DNA of 64,000 bases from positions 1-64,000 of the forward strand of contig LFKV01000009.1 in the NCBI GenBank assembly GCA_001189345.1. The letters are read 5' to 3'. The stretch's first letter is position 1; each line of letters begins with the position of its first letter. The translations under genes and the position numbers were made by a program. Positions 1-10,156 of this stretch are shown piece by piece. This stretch comes from Candidatus Paraburkholderia kirkii. Its GTDB lineage: Bacteria; Pseudomonadota; Gammaproteobacteria; Burkholderiales; Burkholderiaceae. A model generated the notes under the pieces. The model did not search any database, was not told the DNA's origin, and saw only the letters and a list, made by a program, of their open reading frames with translations.

Positions 1-17
1 CAATGACGCAGAGCAAC
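1..17. mobile_element. Probable terminus of an IS630-family element cut by the window edge
   Basis: The first ten bases (CAATGACGCA) match the conserved inner part of the terminal inverted repeat of the two IS630-family copies at 27940 and 60701. The next seven bases resemble the outer tip of the left end of those copies, reverse-complemented. A TA dinucleotide follows at 18-19, and IS630/Tc1-type elements insert at TA. The IS3 sequence resumes exactly at that TA, at the place expected from the full-length copy. I infer an IS630-type insertion into the IS3 orfA, with its body to the left of the window. Only 17 bases are visible, so the call is tentative. Confidence 0.4.
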
Positions 18-139
18 TAGCGATAGTTCGCGAGACTTTCGAGCCCGGTGCAACGGTCTCTGGCGTCGCTCGCCGACATCAAGTGAATGCCAACCAAGTC
101 TTCGGCTGGCGCAAGCTCTATCAGGACGGGAGCCTATAA
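18..139 (+). pseudogene. IS3-family orfA fragment (copy 1)
   Basis: This is the 3' part of the small DNA-binding OrfA, carrying the helix-turn-helix segment ([19 protein letters not shown]). It lacks its start, replaced by the putative IS630 end. It stops at a TAA created by the junction of the 199-bp internal deletion, so the leucine-zipper C-terminus is gone. It cannot give a working OrfA or an OrfAB fusion. Confidence 0.75.
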
Positions 140-148
140 GTCCTGGGG

Positions 149-985
149 GTGTCGCGCTCGAATCTCGCAGTCAAGTCGAAGCGGCCGGCTGACTGGGTCG
201 ACCGGCGCAAGATGCCCGTGCTCGACGACACGGCGCTTGTCGCCGAACTTCATGAGTTGTTAGGCGACGCGCCGACGTATGGATACCGAGGTGCTTGGGC
301 GTTGCTGAGGCGAAGCCGGGACATGCTGGCTCAACCGCGAGTAAATGCAAAGCGCGTGTATCGCGTGATGCGTCGCCACGGCCTGCTGCTTGAACATCGC
401 CCTCGGCACGCCTCGTCTACGCGTCGGCATGACGGCAAGGTCGCGGTGGATAGCAGCAACATGCGCTGGTGCTCGGATGGCTTCGAATTCCGCTGCGATG
501 CCGGTGTCCCATTGCGTGTCGTCTTCGCACTCGACTGTTGCGACCGCGAAGCCATGAGTTGGGCCGCGAGCACAGGCGGTTACACTGGCGATATGGTGCG
601 TGACGTCATGCTTCAAGCCGTCGAGAACCGCTTCACCGGCGTGTTGAAGGCCGAAAGGGAAGTCGAGTGGTTAAGCGACAATGGTTCCTGCTACATTGCC
701 GATGACACATTGAAGTTCTCTCGAAAAATCGGACTGAAGCCAGTAACGACACCCGTCAGAAGTCCGCAAAGCAACGGGATGGCCGAGAGCTTCGTTAAAA
801 CGATAAAGCGTGATTACGAAACGATAAAGCGTGATTACGTTTCGTGGATGCCGAAACCCGACGCCAGGACGGCGCTGCAAAATCTGGCCATCGCGTTCGA
901 CCACGATAACGAGTCACACCCGCACAGCGCCCTTAAATACCGCTCGCCGCGCGAGTTTCGTCGGCAAGCAAATCCTCCAACCTAA
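149..985 (+). CDS. IS3-family transposase OrfB (copy 1)
   Basis: This encodes a 278-residue IS3 OrfB-type DDE integrase core. The HTH_21 region has the [13 protein letters not shown] motif. The rve domain shows the first Asp in [11 protein letters not shown], the second in WLSDNGSCY, and the C-terminal [13 protein letters not shown] with the Glu. A GTG at 149 follows the orfA stop by nine bases and is the likeliest start. A seven-residue in-frame tandem duplication ([11 protein letters not shown]) is present, as in copy 3. The catalytic residues are intact, but OrfAB cannot form because orfA is truncated. Confidence 0.8.
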   Translation: MSRSNLAVKSKRPADWVDRRKMPVLDDTALVAELHELLGDAPTYGYRGAWALLRRSRDMLAQPRVNAKRVYRVMRRHGLLLEHRPRHASSTRRHDGKVAVDSSNMRWCSDGFEFRCDAGVPLRVVFALDCCDREAMSWAASTGGYTGDMVRDVMLQAVENRFTGVLKAEREVEWLSDNGSCYIADDTLKFSRKIGLKPVTTPVRSPQSNGMAESFVKTIKRDYETIKRDYVSWMPKPDARTALQNLAIAFDHDNESHPHSALKYRSPREFRRQANPPT

Positions 986-1023
986 GCGGGACCGGCTGTC
1001 CGGTTATGCGGGAGCAAGTCCAC

Positions 1024-1926
1024 TTACGCGGGAAACACGCCCGTCGACAGATAACGATCGCCGCGATCGCAGACGATGAACACGATCGTCGCGTTTTCGA
1101 CCTGACGCGCGATGCGCAGCGCGACTTCGCACGCGCCACCCGACGAAATGCCCGCGAAAATGCCTTCGACCGATGCGAGTCGCCGCGCCATCGCCTCCGA
1201 CGCCGCTTGACTCACGTTTTCCACCCGATCCACGCGGCTGCGATCGAAAATCTTGGGCAGATACGCTTCCGGCCATTTTCGGATGCCCGGAATGCGCGAA
1301 CCCTCTTCCGGCTGCGCGCCGATGATCTCGATCTTCTGATTCTGCTCTTTCAGATACTTCGACACGCCCATGATCGTGCCGGTCGTGCCCATCGACGAGA
1401 CGAAATGCGTGATGCGGCCTTCCGTCTGACGCCACAGCTCCGGGCCGGTGCCTTCGTAATGCGCAAGCGGGTTGTCGAGGTTCGCGAACTGGTCGAGGAT
1501 GATGCCACGGCCGTCGCGCTGCATCTGATCGGCGAGGTCGCGCGCGTACTCCATGCCGCCCGTCACAGGCGTGAGCACGATCTCCGCGCCATACGCGGCC
1601 ATGCTCTGACGGCGCTCGACCGACAGGTCTTCCGGCATGAGCAGCACCATCTTGTAGCCGCGCATCGCGGCGGCCATCGCGAGCGCGATGCCGGTGTTGC
1701 CGCTCGTCGCCTCGATGAGCGTATCGCCCGGCTTGATGCGGCCGCGCTCCTCAGCTTTCCTGATCATCGACAAGGCCGAGCGGTCCTTCACCGAGCCCGC
1801 CGGATTATTGCCCTCGAGCTTGCCCAGCACGACGTTGTTGCGGCTGCGGATTTCGTCGTCCACGATGCGGACGAGTTGCACGAGCGGCGTGTTGCCGATC
1901 GTGTCTTCGATAGTCATGTAGGCCAT
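1024..1926 (-). CDS. cysM: Cysteine synthase B (O-acetylserine sulfhydrylase B)
   Basis: The product is a 300-residue cytoplasmic PLP enzyme of fold type II. It condenses O-acetylserine (or O-phosphoserine) with sulfide or thiosulfate in cysteine synthesis. Visible motifs are TIEDTIGNTPLVQL near the N-terminus, the PLP lysine in NPAGSVKDRSAL, the substrate loop EATSGNTGIALA, the phosphate-binding SSMGTTGTIMG, and GISSGGACEVAL. I chose the ATG at 1926 because it begins the family N-terminus (MAYMTIED); the open frame runs 101 codons further upstream without family sequence. The stop codon lies two bases from the end of the IS3 copy, so the coding region is complete. Confidence 0.95.
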   Translation of the reverse strand: MAYMTIEDTIGNTPLVQLVRIVDDEIRSRNNVVLGKLEGNNPAGSVKDRSALSMIRKAEERGRIKPGDTLIEATSGNTGIALAMAAAMRGYKMVLLMPEDLSVERRQSMAAYGAEIVLTPVTGGMEYARDLADQMQRDGRGIILDQFANLDNPLAHYEGTGPELWRQTEGRITHFVSSMGTTGTIMGVSKYLKEQNQKIEIIGAQPEEGSRIPGIRKWPEAYLPKIFDRSRVDRVENVSQAASEAMARRLASVEGIFAGISSGGACEVALRIARQVENATIVFIVCDRGDRYLSTGVFPA

Positions 1927-2235
1927 ATGCGGAGCGGATTCGTGTCCCGCGGGCGCGAGCGTCCGTCGCGGGATTTCGATATAGGAATTCATCGATTGTA
2001 GCCCACTGGTTCCCCCCATGCCGACGCACCCCTGATGCGCGGATGGATTGCCGCGCGAAACGAAAGCCGACTGACAGATTCGACACCGCGCGCATGCGCA
2101 TCCACGGACGCAAAAAACCCGCGGAGAGGCAAACTGCGGGGAGCCCAAAAACATCCGAAGGCTGAAGGAGCCGAATATCCGGGCGAAGAGCCATGCATGC
2201 GACCCGCCCAGGCCGACCGCACGCGCCACGCACCG

Positions 2236-2622
2236 CTACTTCTTCACGACGACGGGCTTGGCCGAGGTCGACGCCGAGACCGGCGTTGCGACGGCCGAGT
2301 TCGCCGCGCCGGGCGGTGCGGCATTGCCGGGCGCGGCCGCCGCCGTCTTCGGGGCGGCGCCGATCGTCAGCCCTTCCGCTTCGAGGCGCTGGACGGTCTT
2401 GCCGCCCAGACCCTTCACGCGCGTGCTGAGGTCGTCCGCATCCTTGAAAGGGCCGTGGGCCTGACGCTCGTCGAGAATGGCTTTCGCCTTCGCCGGGCCG
2501 ATGCCCTTGATGCCGCGCAGCGCATCGGCATTGGCGGTATTGACGTCGACGGCCGCGAACGCGCTGCCGATGGAAAGGACCAGCGCGAACGCGGCGATCG
2601 TCGAGAGTGCTTGCTTGAACAT
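2236..2622 (-). CDS. comEA: ComEA-family helix-hairpin-helix protein
   Basis: This is a 128-residue exported protein. A signal peptide (MFKQALSTIAAFALVLSIG...AFA) is followed by a ComEA-type double helix-hairpin-helix, with VDVNTANADALRGIKGIGP and then FKDADDLSTRVKGLGGKTV. These motifs bind double-stranded DNA non-specifically. In competent Gram-negatives ComEA sits in the periplasm and ratchets incoming DNA. The tail (about residues 88-128) is Ala/Pro/Ser-rich and low in complexity. It sits between cysM and hldD in the same direction. Whether this organism is competent cannot be told from the window. Confidence 0.85.
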   Translation of the reverse strand: MFKQALSTIAAFALVLSIGSAFAAVDVNTANADALRGIKGIGPAKAKAILDERQAHGPFKDADDLSTRVKGLGGKTVQRLEAEGLTIGAAPKTAAAAPGNAAPPGAANSAVATPVSASTSAKPVVVKK

Positions 2623-2703
2623 GACTGAGTCTCCATGAAGAACCGGCCGGCGACGGTGCCGACCGTGGAACCCAGTATAGAGAGACTCGAAACACGTTTA
2701 TAG

Positions 2704-3690
2704 CTAGCCGAACAGCCAACGCACGTACCGATCGACGCCTTCCTGAACCGTCAGAAAAGGCGCGTCGTAACCTGCCGCGCGCAAGCGCGACTGGTCCGCA
2801 TGCGTGAAGCACTGATACTTGCCGCGCAGCGCGTCCGGAAACGGAATGTACTTGATGAGCCCGCGCTGCACGAGTTCCGCGAGCGAGAGCGTCGCCTCGC
2901 CGTTCAGCGCGCGCAGCGAATTGACGACCGTCGACGCGATGTCGTTGAACGGCTGCGCGCGTCCGGTACCGAGGTTGAAGATGCCCGACTTCTCCGGATG
3001 ATCGAAGAAGAAGAGATTCACCTTGACCACGTCCTCGACCGAGATGAAATCGCGCGTCTGCTCGCCGGCCGCATAGCCATTGTATTCGCCGAAGAGCTTG
3101 ACCTTGCCTTCCAAGCGGAACTGGTTGAAGTTGTGGAACGCAACCGACGCCATGCGCCCCTTGTGCGTTTCGCGCGGGCCATACACGTTAAAGTAGCGAA
3201 AGCCGACGATCTGGCTTTTTGCCTGCGGCAACACCTGACGCACGATCTGATCGAAAAGGAACTTCGAGTAGCCGTAGACGTTGAGCGGCTTCTCGTACTC
3301 GCGCTCCTCGACGAAGCGGCTCGACCCGCCGTACGTCGCCGACGACGACGCATACAGGAACTGCGCGCCCTGCGCGAGGCACGCGTCCATCACCTCGCGG
3401 CTGTAGCGGAAGTTGTTGTCCATCATATAGCGGCCGTCGGTTTCCATCGTGTCCGAACAGGCACCTTCATGGAACACCGCGCGCACGCGGCCGAAATCGC
3501 CGCGCTTGAAGCGCTCGACGAACTCGGTTTTATCGAGGTAATCGTCGATCTCGCAATCGACGAGGTTCTTGAACTTGTCGGCGCGCGTGAGGTTGTCCGC
3601 CGCGATCACGCGATTCTCGCCGCGCTCGTTGAGCGCCTTGACGATATTGCTGCCGATGAATCCGGCCGCACCGGTAACGATGATAGCCAT
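2704..3690 (-). CDS. hldD: ADP-L-glycero-D-manno-heptose 6-epimerase
   Basis: The product is a 328-residue extended short-chain dehydrogenase/reductase. It epimerises ADP-D,D-heptose to ADP-L,D-heptose, the last step of the heptose donor pathway for the LPS inner core. It has the Rossmann motif [11 protein letters not shown] at residues 7-17, the catalytic YGYSK, and the HldD signature around [11 protein letters not shown]. It lies 19 bp downstream of the heptose kinase gene, so the two are probably cotranscribed. The length is typical and no lesions are seen. Confidence 0.95.
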   Translation of the reverse strand: MAIIVTGAAGFIGSNIVKALNERGENRVIAADNLTRADKFKNLVDCEIDDYLDKTEFVERFKRGDFGRVRAVFHEGACSDTMETDGRYMMDNNFRYSREVMDACLAQGAQFLYASSSATYGGSSRFVEEREYEKPLNVYGYSKFLFDQIVRQVLPQAKSQIVGFRYFNVYGPRETHKGRMASVAFHNFNQFRLEGKVKLFGEYNGYAAGEQTRDFISVEDVVKVNLFFFDHPEKSGIFNLGTGRAQPFNDIASTVVNSLRALNGEATLSLAELVQRGLIKYIPFPDALRGKYQCFTHADQSRLRAAGYDAPFLTVQEGVDRYVRWLFG

Positions 3691-3709
3691 GGCGATTTGT
3701 CAGGTAAGG

Positions 3710-4684
3710 TCAGGCGAAGAGTTCGTTGTAGTCGACGGTCGCCGTGCCGAGCTTGCCCACGACGATGCCCGCCGCGCGGTTCGCATAGACGATCGAGTCG
3801 ACGAGCGGCACACCCGCGCCCAGCATGGTCGCGACCGTCGCGATGACGGTGTCGCCCGCGCCCGAGACATCATACACTTCGCGTGCTTCGGCCGAGGTGT
3901 GCAGCACCCGGTTCTCCGTGAAGAGCGTCATGCCTTCCTCGGAGCGCGTGAGCAGCAGCGCGCTGAACTCCAGCCCCACGCGCAGTTTGGTCACGCGTTC
4001 CCGCAGGTCTTCCTCGGACTTCCATTGCCCGATCACTTCGCGCAGTTCGGCGCGATTCGGCGTGATGAGCGTGGCGCCGCGATAGCGGTCCCAGTCGTCG
4101 CCCTTCGGATCGACGAGCACCGGCTTTCCGGCGCGTTTCGCGTCGGCGATCATCTGCGTGACGTGCGTGAGGCCGCCCTTGGCGTAGTCGGACATGAGGA
4201 TCACGTCGTGCTGCGGCAGGATTTCCGTAAAGCACGCAAGGCACGCGCGCAGCACCTCGTGATTCGGCGTGTTCTCGAAGTCCACGCGCAGAAGCTGCTG
4301 CTGGCGCGACAGCACGCGCAGCTTGATGGTCGTGAGCAGCTCGGGATCGCGCTCGAGGTGCGCCGCCACCTTGCTCTCGCCGAGCAGTTCGACGACGCGC
4401 TCGCCCGGCTCGTCGTGTCCGACCACGCAGAGCAGCCCGGCCTGCGCGCCGAGCGCCGCCGCGTTGCACGCGACGTTCGCGGCACCGCCCAGGCGGTCTT
4501 CCTTCTTCTGCACGTGCACGACGGGCACGGGCGCCTCGGGCGAGATGCGGTTGACGTCGCCGAACCAGTAGCGGTCGAGCATCACGTCGCCGACCACCAG
4601 CACGCGCGCCGCCGCGATGCGCGCATGCGGCACGACGGGGATATCGGCCTTAGATACGGCTGCCGTTGCGGTCGAGTTCGACAT
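3710..4684 (-). CDS. hldA: D-glycero-beta-D-manno-heptose-7-phosphate kinase
   Basis: This is a 324-residue PfkB-family kinase that phosphorylates heptose 7-phosphate at C1 in ADP-heptose synthesis. It shows [20 protein letters not shown] near the N-terminus, the substrate-binding [15 protein letters not shown], and the C-terminal anion-hole/catalytic motif DVSGAGDTV. Only the kinase domain is present. The adenylyltransferase half of the bifunctional enterobacterial HldE is absent, as is usual in Burkholderia, where it is a separate gene. The start overlaps the 3' end of ugd by 35 bp, which suggests translational coupling. Confidence 0.93.
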   Translation of the reverse strand: MSNSTATAAVSKADIPVVPHARIAAARVLVVGDVMLDRYWFGDVNRISPEAPVPVVHVQKKEDRLGGAANVACNAAALGAQAGLLCVVGHDEPGERVVELLGESKVAAHLERDPELLTTIKLRVLSRQQQLLRVDFENTPNHEVLRACLACFTEILPQHDVILMSDYAKGGLTHVTQMIADAKRAGKPVLVDPKGDDWDRYRGATLITPNRAELREVIGQWKSEEDLRERVTKLRVGLEFSALLLTRSEEGMTLFTENRVLHTSAEAREVYDVSGAGDTVIATVATMLGAGVPLVDSIVYANRAAGIVVGKLGTATVDYNELFA

Positions 4685-6050
4685 GGGGACGTCCTATTGC
4701 GTAGTAGTCGATGCCCAGTTCGGCCATCGCTTCCGGTTCGTACAGATTGCGGCCGTCGAAGATCACCGGTGTCTTCAAGGCGCTCTTCAGGTGCCCGAAA
4801 TCCGGACTCTTGAATTCCTTCCACTCGGTCACGATGACGAGCGCGTCCGCCCCCGTCAGCGCGTCCTGTTGCGTCTTCACGAAGTGCATGCGCTTCATGT
4901 CCTCGGGGCGCTCCGCGAGATCCAGCGCAAACACGCGCTCGGCCTCGTCGTGCGCGACCGGATCATATGCGCGGACCGTGGCGCCGCGCTGCAGAAGCGC
5001 CTCGACGATGCGCCGGCTCGACGCCTCGCGCATGTCGTCGGTGTTGGGCTTGAACGCGAGACCCCACACGGCGAACGTGCGTCCGCGCAAGTCTTCGCCC
5101 ATGCGCTTCACGATCTTGTTGACGAGCACATCCTTCTGATCGGAATTGACCGCTTCGACCGCTTCGAGAATGCGCAGCGTGTAGCCGTTCTCGCGCGCCG
5201 TCTGCGCGAGCGCCTGCACGTCCTTCGGGAAGCACGAGCCGCCATAGCCGCAGCCAGCGTACAGGAAGTGATAGCCGATGCGCGGGTCCGAGCCGATGCC
5301 GCGCCGCACGGATTCGATGTCGGCGCCGACCGTATCCGCGAGATTCGACAAGTCGTTCATGAACGAGATGCGCGTCGCGAGCATCGCGTTGGCCGCGTAC
5401 TTGGTGAACTCCGCCGAGCGCACGTCCATGTACAGCGTGCGTTCGTGATTGCGGTTGAACGGCGCGTAGAGGCGCTTCATCTTCTCGCGCGCGAAATTGC
5501 CCGCTTCGTCGTCGATGCCGATCACGATCCGGTCCGGGCGCATGAAGTCGTCGACGGCCGCGCCTTCCTTCAGGAACTCCGGGTTCGACACGACCGAGAA
5601 GCCGTGCTTGCCCGCACCTTCGAGCCCGCGCGCCTTCAACTCCTCCTCGACGACGCTCTTCACCTGCAGCGCTGTGCCCACCGGCATCGTCGATTTGTCG
5701 ACGATCACCTTGAAGCCGTTCGAATAGCGCCCGATGTTGCGCGCCGCCCCGAGCACATATTGCAGGTCGGCCGAGCCATCCTCGTCCGGCGGCGTGCCGA
5801 CCGCGATGAACTGGATCTCGCCGTGCTCGACGCTCGCCTTTACATCGGTCGAGAACTGGATGCGGCCCGCCGCGCGCGTGCGCGCGAGCATTTCCTGAAG
5901 GCCCGGCTCGTGGATCGGCACGCCGCCATTGTTGAGAATTTCGATCTTGCGCGGATCGACGTCCACGCAAAATACGTCATTGCCGATTTCGGCAAAACAC
6001 GCGCCGGTCACAAGACCGACGTAACCCGTGCCGACGATGGTAACTTTCAT
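4650..6050 (-). CDS. ugd: UDP-glucose 6-dehydrogenase
   Basis: The 466-residue cytoplasmic enzyme oxidises UDP-glucose to UDP-glucuronate with two NAD+. The product feeds exopolysaccharide and 4-amino-4-deoxyarabinose modification of lipid A. The N-terminal Rossmann fold is [16 protein letters not shown]. The catalytic Cys lies in [13 protein letters not shown], and the C-terminal UDP-binding domain contains [15 protein letters not shown]. It is the upstream member of a ugd-hldA-hldD run. The length matches the family. Confidence 0.95.
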   Translation of the reverse strand: MKVTIVGTGYVGLVTGACFAEIGNDVFCVDVDPRKIEILNNGGVPIHEPGLQEMLARTRAAGRIQFSTDVKASVEHGEIQFIAVGTPPDEDGSADLQYVLGAARNIGRYSNGFKVIVDKSTMPVGTALQVKSVVEEELKARGLEGAGKHGFSVVSNPEFLKEGAAVDDFMRPDRIVIGIDDEAGNFAREKMKRLYAPFNRNHERTLYMDVRSAEFTKYAANAMLATRISFMNDLSNLADTVGADIESVRRGIGSDPRIGYHFLYAGCGYGGSCFPKDVQALAQTARENGYTLRILEAVEAVNSDQKDVLVNKIVKRMGEDLRGRTFAVWGLAFKPNTDDMREASSRRIVEALLQRGATVRAYDPVAHDEAERVFALDLAERPEDMKRMHFVKTQQDALTGADALVIVTEWKEFKSPDFGHLKSALKTPVIFDGRNLYEPEAMAELGIDYYAIGRPHVELDRNGSRI

Positions 6051-6131
6051 ACGCTTTCCGGAGGTTTCTGAAATGCCGGTGGCGGGCGCGGCGCTCGAGC
6101 GCCGGCCATTTCACGCTTGCCGCGCGCGGGT

Positions 6132-7307
6132 TCAGGCCGAATTCGTGATCGGCTCGACGCGGCGTGGCGCATACGTCTCCCAGCCGCTGCAGCCGGGGCA
6201 TTGCCAATAGAATAGTCGCGCGCGGAATCCGCAGGTTTGACACGTATAGCGGGGCAGATTCTTGGTGCGCTGTTTCACCAGATTGCGCATCAATTCGAGT
6301 TCGCCGCGGCGCGGTTCCTCGGCCGTCGCTTCCTGCGCTTCGAGCAGGCGCGTCATACCGGCGAGATTCGGCGCGCTCTCCATCTGCTTGCGCGCAAGCG
6401 CATGCGCCGCCTCCAGACCGCGCAATTCCTGCACATGCTTGTACGTGACGTCGAGCAGATCGTTCGACAGATAGCGGCTCGCGTAACCGACCAGCAGATC
6501 GACGCCCTCTTCCTTGCGCCCGAGCGCGCCGTACGCCTTCATCAGCTTCTCGGCGACGAGCGGCAGATATGCTTCGTTTTGCTCCTCGACGCGCTTCCAG
6601 TGCGCGATCGCCGCCTCGATATTGCCCGCGGCCGCTTCGACGTCGCCCGCGAGAATGGTCGCGCGCACGTTGTCCGGATTCGACGCCAGCGCGAGCTTCA
6701 GCTCGGCGCGCGCGCCGTCGGGATTCTTGCGCTGCAGGGCTTCCTGCGCGAGCTCGCAATGAAAATGCGCGATTTCCATGTGCAGCGACGGCGCGCCCAT
6801 CTTTTCGATCTGCTCGGCCGCCGTGATCGATTTCGGCCAGTTCTTCTCGATCTCGTAGATGGTCAGTAGCGCGCGCTTCGCGCCGAGCGAGTACTCGCCC
6901 GAGTCGAGCGCCCGGAACGTCTCCTCGGCGCGGTCCAGCAAACCGGCCTTCAGAAAGTCCTGTCCGAGCTCGTAGAGCGCGTGATCACGCTCGGCGACAG
7001 GTAGATCGGCACGGCTCAGGAGATTCTGATGCATGCGGATCGCGCGATCGGTTTCGCCGCGGCGGCGGAACAGGTTGCCGAGCGCGAAGTGCAGTTCGAT
7101 GGTTTCGGGATCGAGCTTGGCTACCTCGATGAACGCATCGATCGCCTTGTCGTGTTGTTCGTTGAGCAGAAAATTGAGGCCGCGAAAGTACGAACGCGGC
7201 AGATTCGCATTCTCGGATAGCAGCGTTTTCAAGTCATAGCGGGACGCCATCCACCCCAGCGCGAAAGCAACGGGGATGACGAGCAGCCACCAGAAGTCCA
7301 GGTCCAT
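6132..7307 (-). CDS. lapB: LPS assembly protein LapB (YciM)
   Basis: This 391-residue protein is anchored to the inner membrane and controls LpxC turnover together with FtsH, so it balances LPS and phospholipid. A single N-terminal membrane segment (FWWLLVIPVAFALGWMA) is followed by TPR repeats through about residue 330. A C-terminal rubredoxin-like zinc ribbon ends the protein, with the paired motifs CQTCG and CPGC. It follows lapA by 43 bp in the same direction, the usual lapA-lapB order. The length is typical. Confidence 0.93.
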   Translation of the reverse strand: MDLDFWWLLVIPVAFALGWMASRYDLKTLLSENANLPRSYFRGLNFLLNEQHDKAIDAFIEVAKLDPETIELHFALGNLFRRRGETDRAIRMHQNLLSRADLPVAERDHALYELGQDFLKAGLLDRAEETFRALDSGEYSLGAKRALLTIYEIEKNWPKSITAAEQIEKMGAPSLHMEIAHFHCELAQEALQRKNPDGARAELKLALASNPDNVRATILAGDVEAAAGNIEAAIAHWKRVEEQNEAYLPLVAEKLMKAYGALGRKEEGVDLLVGYASRYLSNDLLDVTYKHVQELRGLEAAHALARKQMESAPNLAGMTRLLEAQEATAEEPRRGELELMRNLVKQRTKNLPRYTCQTCGFRARLFYWQCPGCSGWETYAPRRVEPITNSA

Positions 7308-7349
7308 GCGATTAGTCGTTGAGGGTTGGGTGTCTGCTGTCGCGCGGCA

Positions 7350-7646
7350 TCAGATGAGCGGCGGCATCGGAGGCTCTTCCCTCACCACCGGCGTCTTCCG
7401 CGCGACGCGCAGCTCGCGCTTCAGGCGTCCGTTCTCCATGCGCAGGCGCACCATGGCCGGAACCGCGGACACGAGCCCGGCCAGCAATCCCACGACGAAA
7501 AACGCCAGACCGATCAGGATCAGCGGCGCCTGCCAGGCGTAGCCTGCGAGGAAGTTCAGCGTCGCCGACTGGGTATTGGCGAGCGCCAGTACCAGCAGCA
7601 GCAGCACGAAAACCAGAACGCAGATCAGCCAAACGATAAATTTCAT
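7350..7646 (-). CDS. lapA: LapA-family inner-membrane protein (DUF1049)
   Basis: This is a small 98-residue inner-membrane protein with two transmembrane helices (about residues 3-24 and 42-64) and a cytoplasmic tail. It partners LapB in LPS regulation. I chose the ATG at 7646 because it begins directly with the membrane segment MKFIVWLICVLVFV. The frame stays open 25 codons upstream, but that stretch is charged and Pro/Arg-rich, unlike the family. The LapB gene follows. Confidence 0.88.
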   Translation of the reverse strand: MKFIVWLICVLVFVLLLLVLALANTQSATLNFLAGYAWQAPLILIGLAFFVVGLLAGLVSAVPAMVRLRMENGRLKRELRVARKTPVVREEPPMPPLI

Positions 7647-7850
7647 GTGGGGTCTCGCAAGAGCGGTTGCACGTGGCGGCCGTCCTTCCGGAAGCGGCAA
7701 GCGAAGTGTTACCCAGGTCAAAGTGACCGGTATTGTAATTGATGCTCATGGGCGCAGACAGCCATCGGCCTTCGCCACGACCGCGAGCAAACGTCGCTCC
7801 CGTGGCTTCGCGCGCGCCATCACCGTGCCGAGGCACTTCTGCCGCGCATA

Positions 7851-7875
7851 AAAAAGCACCCCGGAGGGTGATTTT
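7851..7875 (-). terminator. Rho-independent terminator after ihfB
   Basis: Read on the minus strand, a short GC hairpin (CACCC, loop, GGGTG) is followed by a run of six T. It lies about 80 bp downstream of the ihfB stop and upstream of lapA, and would end the rpsA-ihfB transcript. Confidence 0.6.
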
Positions 7876-7955
7876 CTGGTCGATTGCCTCGTGGCCGGAC
7901 ACCGCGGACTGACGTCCTGCGATGCGAAGAACTCGTCAGCGACGATGCACGCCGA

Positions 7956-8282
7956 TCAGAGACCGTCCGCATCGTCATTCGACACCTTCAGAGGCTCGCC
8001 GGCGCGGCCGTCGACGCGTTCGCGCAATTCCTTGCCCGGCTTGAAGTGCGGCACGAATTTTTCCGGCACCAGCACTTTCTCACCCGACTTGGGATTGCGC
8101 CCGACACGCGACGGACGACGGTTGAGCCCGAAGCTGCCGAAGCCGCGTATCTCGATGCGGTGACCGTTGGCCAGCGCCTCCGACATCGCATCGAGCATCG
8201 TCTTCACCGCGAAATCCGCATCCTTGAGGACAAGTTGCGGAAATCGCAGCGCCAACTGGGCGACCAATTCCGATTTGGTCAT
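7956..8282 (-). CDS. ihfB: Integration host factor subunit beta
   Basis: The 108-residue DNA-bending protein of the HU/IHF family pairs with IhfA. It shows [17 protein letters not shown] at the N-terminus and the DNA-binding arm [20 protein letters not shown], with the intercalating proline region [10 protein letters not shown] chose the ATG at 8282 because it begins the family sequence; upstream codons in the same frame are the shadow of rpsA. It lies 25 bp downstream of rpsA, the conserved proteobacterial arrangement. Confidence 0.95.
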   Translation of the reverse strand: MTKSELVAQLALRFPQLVLKDADFAVKTMLDAMSEALANGHRIEIRGFGSFGLNRRPSRVGRNPKSGEKVLVPEKFVPHFKPGKELRERVDGRAGEPLKVSNDDADGL

Positions 8283-8307
8283 TCTGCAGCCGTGTGCCGT
8301 TAAGGGC

Positions 8308-10020
8308 TTAGCTGTTCTGGCCGTCGAGCTTGGCCTTGAGCAGCGCGCCGAGGTTGGTCGTACCGGTCGCGGCGGCGTTCGAGTCGCCCTGCAGGTTGCG
8401 CATGGCTTCCTGCTGTTCGGCCGAATCCTTCGCCTTGATCGACAGGTTGATGCCACGCGACTTGCGATCGATGTTGATGATCATCGCGTTGACCTTGTCG
8501 CCTTCCTTCAGCACGTTGCGCGCATCTTCCACGCGGTCTTGTGCGATTTCCGAAGCACGCAGGTAGCCTTCGACATCCGCGTTCAGCGCAACAACGGCAC
8601 CCTTCGGGTCCACCGACTTCACGACGCCGTCGACGATGGCGCCCTTGTCGTTGCTCGCGACAAAGTTGCTGAACGGGTCGCCTTCGAGCTGCTTGATGCC
8701 GAGCGAAATGCGCTCCTTCTCGACGTCGATGCCCAGAACCACGGCCTCGACCTCGTCGCCCTTCTTGTACTTGCGGACGGCTTCTTCGCCGGCTTCCGAC
8801 CACGACAGGTCCGACAGGTGAACCAGACCGTCGATGCCGCCAGGCAGACCGATGAACACGCCGAAGTCGGTGGTCGACTTGATGGCGCCGCTGATCTTGT
8901 CGCCCTTCTTGAAGTTGCGGCTGAAGTCATCCCACGGATTCGGCTTGCACTGCTTCATGCCGAGGGAGATACGGCGGCGGTCTTCGTTGATTTCGAGAAC
9001 CATGACTTCGACTTCGTCGCCCAGCTGAACGACCTTCGACGGCGCAACGTTCTTGTTGGTCCAGTCCATTTCCGACACGTGGACCAGGCCTTCGATGCCC
9101 GATTCCACTTCGACGAACGCGCCGTAGTCGGTGATGTTCGTGACCTTGCCGAACAGGCGCGTGCCCGACGGGTAACGGCGGGAAATGCCTTCCCACGGAT
9201 CGTCGCCGAGTTGCTTGATGCCGAGCGAAACGCGGTTCTTCTCTTGGTCGAACTTGAGGATCTTGGCGGTGACTTCCTGGCCGACCGACAGGACTTCGCT
9301 CGGGTGACGCACGCGGCGCCATGCGATGTCGGTGATGTGCAGCAGGCCGTCGATGCCGCCCAGGTCCACGAACGCGCCGTAGTCGGTGATGTTCTTGACC
9401 ACGCCCTCGACGATCGCGCCTTCCTTCAGCGTCTCGAGCAGCTTCGCGCGCTCTTCGCCTTGGGTGGCTTCGATCACGGCGCGGCGCGACAGCACCACGT
9501 TGTTACGCTTGCGATCCAGCTTGATGACGCGGAATTCGAGCGTCTTGCCTTCGTACGGCGTCGTGTCCTTGACCGGACGCGTGTCGACCAGCGAACCCGG
9601 CAGGAACGCGCGGATGCCGTTGACCATCACGGTCATGCCGCCCTTGACCTTGCCGGTGATCGTGCCGGTCACGAGCTCGTTGTTGTCCAGCGCCTTTTCC
9701 AGCGACAGCCACGAAGCGAGACGCTTCGCCTTGTCGCGCGACAGGATGGTGTCGCCATAGCCGTTTTCCAGCGCGTCGATCGCGACGGAAACGAAGTCGC
9801 CCGCCTGCACTTCAACCTCGCCCGCGTCGTTCAGGAATTCTTCGAGCGGAATGTAGGCCTCGGACTTGAGACCAGCGTTCACGACCACGAAATTGTGGTC
9901 GATACGCACGACTTCGGCGGAGATCACTTCGCCGACGCGCATGTCCTGCTTGGTCAGCGACTCTTCGAACAGAGCCGCAAAGGATTCGGTATTCGGGGTG
10001 GAGGTTTGCAGGTCGGACAT
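8308..10020 (-). CDS. rpsA: 30S ribosomal protein S1
   Basis: This 570-residue protein has six S1 (OB-fold) domains and recruits mRNA to the ribosome. The repeated motifs [39 protein letters not shown] and [20 protein letters not shown] mark domains 3 to 5. The start MSDLQTST at 10020 gives the family length; the open frame upstream has no family similarity. It lies between cmk and ihfB, the classical cmk-rpsA-ihfB order. Confidence 0.97.
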   Translation of the reverse strand: MSDLQTSTPNTESFAALFEESLTKQDMRVGEVISAEVVRIDHNFVVVNAGLKSEAYIPLEEFLNDAGEVEVQAGDFVSVAIDALENGYGDTILSRDKAKRLASWLSLEKALDNNELVTGTITGKVKGGMTVMVNGIRAFLPGSLVDTRPVKDTTPYEGKTLEFRVIKLDRKRNNVVLSRRAVIEATQGEERAKLLETLKEGAIVEGVVKNITDYGAFVDLGGIDGLLHITDIAWRRVRHPSEVLSVGQEVTAKILKFDQEKNRVSLGIKQLGDDPWEGISRRYPSGTRLFGKVTNITDYGAFVEVESGIEGLVHVSEMDWTNKNVAPSKVVQLGDEVEVMVLEINEDRRRISLGMKQCKPNPWDDFSRNFKKGDKISGAIKSTTDFGVFIGLPGGIDGLVHLSDLSWSEAGEEAVRKYKKGDEVEAVVLGIDVEKERISLGIKQLEGDPFSNFVASNDKGAIVDGVVKSVDPKGAVVALNADVEGYLRASEIAQDRVEDARNVLKEGDKVNAMIINIDRKSRGINLSIKAKDSAEQQEAMRNLQGDSNAAATGTTNLGALLKAKLDGQNS

Positions 10021-10156
10021 AAAAATCTGTATTTGCACAGCCTTTGCGCGGTGGCTCTCAATGAGCCGGCGGGTTTTCCCGAATGCGCAAAACCGTACGG
10101 GGTTAAAGGGTTTAACACACGCCCCGCTTTCGGCGGAGCACCTTGCTTCACTGCAA

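Larger units (their letters stand above)
18..1022 (+). mobile_element. IS3-family (IS2-group) element, copy 1, 5'-truncated and internally deleted
   Basis: The stretch is nearly identical to the full-length copy at 34131-35483. It starts inside orfA at a TA and ends with the right terminal repeat (CGCATAACCGGACA on the minus strand), finishing in TCCA at 1022. Relative to the full copy it lacks 199 bp (equivalent to 34400-34598), the orfA/orfB overlap region. It keeps a 21-bp tandem duplication at 798-818/819-839 that copy 2 lacks. The right end abuts the cysM stop codon without damaging it. The left end is lost at the window edge, so target duplication cannot be judged. Confidence 0.9.
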
